The notes under the pieces are model-generated. The model searched no databases, had not been told where the DNA came from, and saw nothing but the letters and a program-made list of their open reading frames with translations. 64,000 nucleotides of DNA from an uncultured Bacteroidales bacterium (lineage in GTDB: Bacteria > Bacteroidota > Bacteroidia > Bacteroidales > UBA932). Where the stretch lies: positions 15,433 through 79,432 of the forward strand of contig CAKVCK010000019.1 of the NCBI GenBank assembly GCA_934725575.1, in the 5' to 3' direction. Shown one piece after another: positions 61,307 to 64,000 of this stretch (position 1 is its first letter; each line of letters opens with the position of its first letter). A program made the position numbers and the translations under genes.

Positions 61307-61358
61307 GACATCCAATCCCCGAATTTTGCACGTTACCAAAATTCGGGGATTGGATGTC
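61307..61358 (-). repeat. Long hairpin with GTAACGTG apex, copy 3 (reverse orientation)
   Basis: Perfect 22-bp stem: 61307-61328 (starts GACATCCAATCCCC) with 61337-61358, around the apex CACGTTAC (61329-61336), which is GTAACGTG on the minus strand. The apex plus the adjoining stem, TTTTGGTAACGTGCAAAA, is identical to copy 2 over 18 nt, while the outer stems differ. Confidence 0.88.
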
Positions 61359-61442
61359 TTCGCTCATTAGTGCTTTTACTTGTTATGTGGTGGAATTATA
61401 AAAAAGTATCTTCCTATTATTAGAATTGTGACGTTTTTTATT

Positions 61443-61450
61443 TATCTTTG
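61443..61450 (+). promoter_or_regulatory. Promoter -7 box of the ribokinase operon
   Basis: TATCTTTG fits TAnnTTTG; transcription would begin near 61457, giving a leader of about 225 nt before rbsK. Confidence 0.55.
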
Positions 61451-61456
61451 ACCTTT

Positions 61457-61682
61457 GATAAAATTTTGCGCTAACGTTTTAGCACTGGATTTGGTAAGCG
61501 GCAAAAAGAAGTTGCCGCGGATTTGGTAAAGATTTTTGAGGATAGATTCCTTTTTGAAGAAGGAGTGTGCCGGTGGCACATGACTGATGAGAAAAGGAAT
61601 CTAGGCCAAAAAGATTGCCAAAGGCAAGGCAAGTTGTTTTTTACGGTTACAATAACCATTGAATAATTATTTATCAAAGAAT
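61457..61682 (+). ncRNA. Structured leader RNA of the ribokinase/sugar-transporter operon
   Basis: Contains a hairpin GCGGCAA (61498-61504) with TTGCCGC (61512-61518) flanked on both sides by the same 11-mer GGATTTGGTAA (61487-61497, 61519-61529). A second, long arm AGATTCCTTTT (61544-61554) pairs with AAAAGGAATCT (61592-61602) and encloses TGTGCC/GGCACA (61566-61571, 61575-61580). A weak TTGCC/GGCAA stem plus TTTTTT lies near 61635. No ORF. Could be a riboswitch-like regulator or a stable ncRNA; I do not recognise a known family. Confidence 0.5.
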
Positions 61683-62594
61683 ATGAAGAAAATACTGATT
61701 TTAGGGAGCAGCAACACGGATATGACGGTGAAGACGCCGACTCTTCCGGCTCCCGGTGAGACTGTTCTTGGAGGAGTCTTCACGATGAGTGCCGGTGGAA
61801 AAGGCGCCAATCAAGCGGTTGCCGCGAAAAGGGTCGGGGGAGACGTCTCCTTTATCTGCAAGGTCGGAAAAGACGTTTTCGGAGACAATTCGATCAAGCA
61901 TTACGAGGAGGAGGGCATAGATGTCAGCGGAATCATCCGTTCCGACAAGCCGTCCGGTGTCGCTTTGATCACCGTTGACAAGGATGCCGAGAACTGTATC
62001 GTCGTGGCTTCCGGAGCGAACCTTGACTTCAATGAAGAGGACATCACAGCCTCCGAGGCCGCGCTCAAGTCCTGCGACATCCTTCTGATGCAGCTTGAGA
62101 TTCCTGTCCCTACCGTGTTGAAGGCTGCGAAGATCGCTTATGAGGCAGGAGCCTTTGTGGTCCTCAATCCGGCTCCGTACGCCGAACTCCCGGAGGAGAT
62201 ATTCAAGTACATCTCATTGTTCATTCCTAACGAGACCGAGCTCGCCTCATTCTCCGGGATGCCTGTGACTGATAAGGAATCAGCCGCCGCTGCCGCGAAA
62301 GTGCTGTTCGGCAAAGGTGTAGGTAATATGATCGTGACGATGGGAAGCAAGGGATCACTTATTCTTGACGGTAGCGAGCCTCAGTTCGTCCAGGCCCGTA
62401 AGGTTCAGGCTGTTGACACGACCGGAGCGGGGGACACTTACTGCGGATCCATCTGCGTGGCTCTCTCAGAGGGCAAGACTCTCAAGGAGGCCGCTGAGTT
62501 CGCTTCAGCCGTTTCCGCATTGTCCGTGACCAAGATGGGTGCGCAGACCGCCATCCCTACAAGGGCTGAGGCCGAGGCCTTTATGGCACAATAA
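61683..62594 (+). CDS. rbsK: Ribokinase (PfkB-family sugar kinase)
   Basis: 303 residues from the ATG at 61683 (MKKILILGSSNTDMTVKTPT). PfkB signature 1 region G-G-K-G-A-N-Q-A-V-A-A-K-R near 40-52 and signature 2 in D-T-T-G-A-G-D-T-Y-C-G near 248-258 with the catalytic Asp of GAGD. Phosphorylates ribose to ribose-5-phosphate in the cytosol. Followed after 35 bp by a sugar transporter, which supports ribose (or a close pentose) use. Confidence 0.93.
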   Translation: MKKILILGSSNTDMTVKTPTLPAPGETVLGGVFTMSAGGKGANQAVAAKRVGGDVSFICKVGKDVFGDNSIKHYEEEGIDVSGIIRSDKPSGVALITVDKDAENCIVVASGANLDFNEEDITASEAALKSCDILLMQLEIPVPTVLKAAKIAYEAGAFVVLNPAPYAELPEEIFKYISLFIPNETELASFSGMPVTDKESAAAAAKVLFGKGVGNMIVTMGSKGSLILDGSEPQFVQARKVQAVDTTGAGDTYCGSICVALSEGKTLKEAAEFASAVSALSVTKMGAQTAIPTRAEAEAFMAQ

Positions 62595-62629
62595 TAATGA
62601 ATAATCAATCTTAAATAACACTAATAATT

Positions 62630-63655
62630 ATGTTCATCGTAAACAGTTATGGTCTGGCAGTGTTCTTCTGCTTCATCATTATGCTTTGTTGGGGCTCTTG
62701 GGGCAACACTCAGAAACTCGCCGCCAAAAGTTGGAGGTACGAACTCTTCTACTGGGACTATGTGATCGGTATGGTCATATTCTCTTTGCTCCTTGCGCTT
62801 ACTCTTGGTACATTCGGCCCGGAAGGACGTCCGTTCTTCCAGGACATCGCCCAGGCTGACTCATCCGCCATTCTCAGCATTATCATAGGTGGCGTGATAT
62901 TCAATCTTTCGAATATCTGCCTCAGCGCTTCCACCTCGATCGCAGGTATGTCCGTCGCTTTTCCTGTAGGATGCGGCCTTGCGCTTGTGCTTGGTGTGAT
63001 CAACAACCTTAGGGTGGAGATGTCGCAGGGAGCGCTCAAGAGCAACCTGACCCTTCTGGCGATTGGTGTGGCCCTCGTTGTGGTCGCCGTCATTCTTAAT
63101 GGTGTCGCTTCCGGAAAGAAGGCCGGCAACGCCGAGATCAGCAAGGCTGACCAGCGCAAAGGTATCATCCTCGCCGTTGTCGCCGGTGTCGTGATGTCCT
63201 TCTTCTCATCATTCGTGATGAAGGCGATGGACCTCAAGGATTTCGCGAATATGGAGCCAGGCAAGGTCGGCCCTTACACCGCCATCGTCGTATTCAGCCT
63301 CGCGGTTCTTGTCAGCCACTTCGTCTTCGGCCCTATATTTATGAAATGGCCTTTCCAGGGTGCGCCTGTCAAGATGAGTGAATATTTCAAAGGCAATTCT
63401 AAGACTCACCTCGTGGGAATGCTCGGCGGATGCATCTGGTGCCTCGGTACAGCTCTCAGCTATATCGCCGCCGGTAAGGCAGGCGCTTCCGTATCTTATG
63501 CCCTCGGTCAGGGCGCGCCTATGGTCGCTGCCATCTGGGGTGTGTTTGTTTGGAAGGAGTTCAAGGGATCAAACAAGACTGTATATGGTCTTCTTGGAGC
63601 GATGTTCTGCTTCTTCCTCGTCGGCCTTGGGATGATCGTGGCGGCTGGAATGTAG
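62630..63655 (+). CDS. GRP/RhaT-type sugar transporter
   Basis: 341 residues, about ten TM helices. The start (SYGLAVFFCFIIMLCWGSWG) and S-I-A-G-M-S-V-A-F-P-V-G-C-G-L-A-L match the glucose/ribose porter (GRP) family of the drug/metabolite superfamily; GGCIWCLGTALSYIAAGKAG is in the second half. Probably a proton-linked ribose importer partnered with rbsK. Substrate is inferred from the operon. Confidence 0.83.
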   Translation: MFIVNSYGLAVFFCFIIMLCWGSWGNTQKLAAKSWRYELFYWDYVIGMVIFSLLLALTLGTFGPEGRPFFQDIAQADSSAILSIIIGGVIFNLSNICLSASTSIAGMSVAFPVGCGLALVLGVINNLRVEMSQGALKSNLTLLAIGVALVVVAVILNGVASGKKAGNAEISKADQRKGIILAVVAGVVMSFFSSFVMKAMDLKDFANMEPGKVGPYTAIVVFSLAVLVSHFVFGPIFMKWPFQGAPVKMSEYFKGNSKTHLVGMLGGCIWCLGTALSYIAAGKAGASVSYALGQGAPMVAAIWGVFVWKEFKGSNKTVYGLLGAMFCFFLVGLGMIVAAGM

Positions 63656-63680
63656 TTATTTGATCAGAATTTTGAATATG

Positions 63681-63715
63681 TCGGCTCCAGGCTCGTTCTG
63701 GGGCCGATTTTTTTT
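63681..63715 (+). terminator. Terminator of the ribokinase operon
   Basis: Stem TCGGCTCCAG (63681-63690) with CTGGGGCCGA (63698-63707), one wobble pair, followed by eight T residues. Confidence 0.9.
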
Positions 63716-63816
63716 ACTTTTTTGTAATCGTCCGAACAGGCGGAACTTACATCGGTTTAGAGTCGCTCTCAACACGTGATTGTTGAAAACTATTATCGAA
63801 AAAATGTCAAAAAAAG

Positions 63817-63847
63817 TTTGGAGGGAAAGAAAAAAGTACTACCTTTG
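63817..63847 (+). promoter_or_regulatory. Strong promoter, probably of an rRNA operon
   Basis: TTTG at 63817-63820, 19 bp, TACCTTTG at 63840-63847: a full consensus like that of the tRNA-Val gene, with an A-rich run before it. Confidence 0.85.
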
Positions 63848-63854
63848 CACCCGC

Positions 63855-64000
63855 TTTCAGGAACGGAACGCAAGTTCAATCTCTTGAAAACAACAAAACA
63901 AGTTCATTGAAAAGACTGAAGGAAGTACAACAAGTACCGAGAACGAAAAAGAGAGCGTTGATTCTTTTTTTAGGAAAGATGAACAAGTTGTCGGGGTCGA
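63855..64000 (+). other. Probable 16S rRNA leader (mature 16S beyond the window)
   Basis: No ORF. The region is rich in AACAAGT and GAAAAG phrases and ends GATGAACAAGTTGTCGGGGTCGA, which resembles the leader before 16S rRNA in Bacteroidales. The mature 16S start is not reached, so this is inference from promoter type and position. Confidence 0.6.

Overview
The window looks like a chromosomal segment of an uncultured-type Bacteroidales bacterium. The evidence is a SusC/SusD polysaccharide-utilisation locus (PUL), many lipoproteins, and repeated promoters of the Bacteroidetes form TTTG-N19/20-TAnnTTTG, including one at the right edge that fits the start of an rRNA operon. Most of the sequence is moderately GC-rich. 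The genus cannot be fixed from sequence reading alone.

Left part (1-12200): an alpha-mannan-type PUL on the minus strand: surface lipoprotein with two carboxypeptidase-regulatory repeats, GH76 endo-mannanase, SusC, SusD, DUF3823 protein, then the start of a GH92 alpha-mannosidase that leaves the window. A divergent gene encodes an unusual regulator: periplasmic LamG/Kelch-like sensor, one membrane helix, and a SARP/BTAD-like cytoplasmic DNA-binding half. GGTTAA direct repeats between the two transcription units are a candidate operator. 12439-14531 holds a PspC-PadR-PspC operon, followed by a duplicated BspA-type leucine-rich-repeat lipoprotein.

Accessory island (about 17385-32400): a decayed AAA-ATPase gene carrying REP elements; an AT-rich operon with two bacterial dynamins (LeoA/HP0731-like plus a larger partner), a zinc-ribbon protein, small membrane proteins and an Asp-box protein; an Rpn-type PD-(D/E)XK nuclease; a second operon of unrecognised membrane and zinc-ribbon proteins; an orphan LHH-type HNH nuclease; a tandem 51-bp repeat; a Ser/Thr kinase; and a porin-like surface protein. 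The most notable observation is that three units here (dynamin operon, unknown membrane operon, LHH nuclease) share the same promoter architecture: two TGGACC-type direct repeats 11 bp apart, at exactly the same distance from the TAnnTTTG box. This suggests one small regulon, possibly a defence, conflict or envelope-stress system.

Right part (32580-64000) is mostly housekeeping: DMT transporter, pyruvate phosphate dikinase, PhoH, a PurM-like protein, FolC, a large MG2-type protein, GH20 hexosaminidase, GH33 sialidase, tRNA-Val, M48 protease, PbpC with thioester alpha-2-macroglobulin, GroES/GroEL, and a ribokinase plus sugar transporter preceded by a structured leader.

Non-coding structure worth attention: three long hairpins with different stems but the same 8-nt apex GTAACGTG; REP/BIME elements sitting in frame inside genes; strong over-use of the hexamer GAATAT (ATATTC) on both strands; and a probable small RNA before the LRR gene. 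Several single-base frameshifts in the island may be real decay or assembly error.
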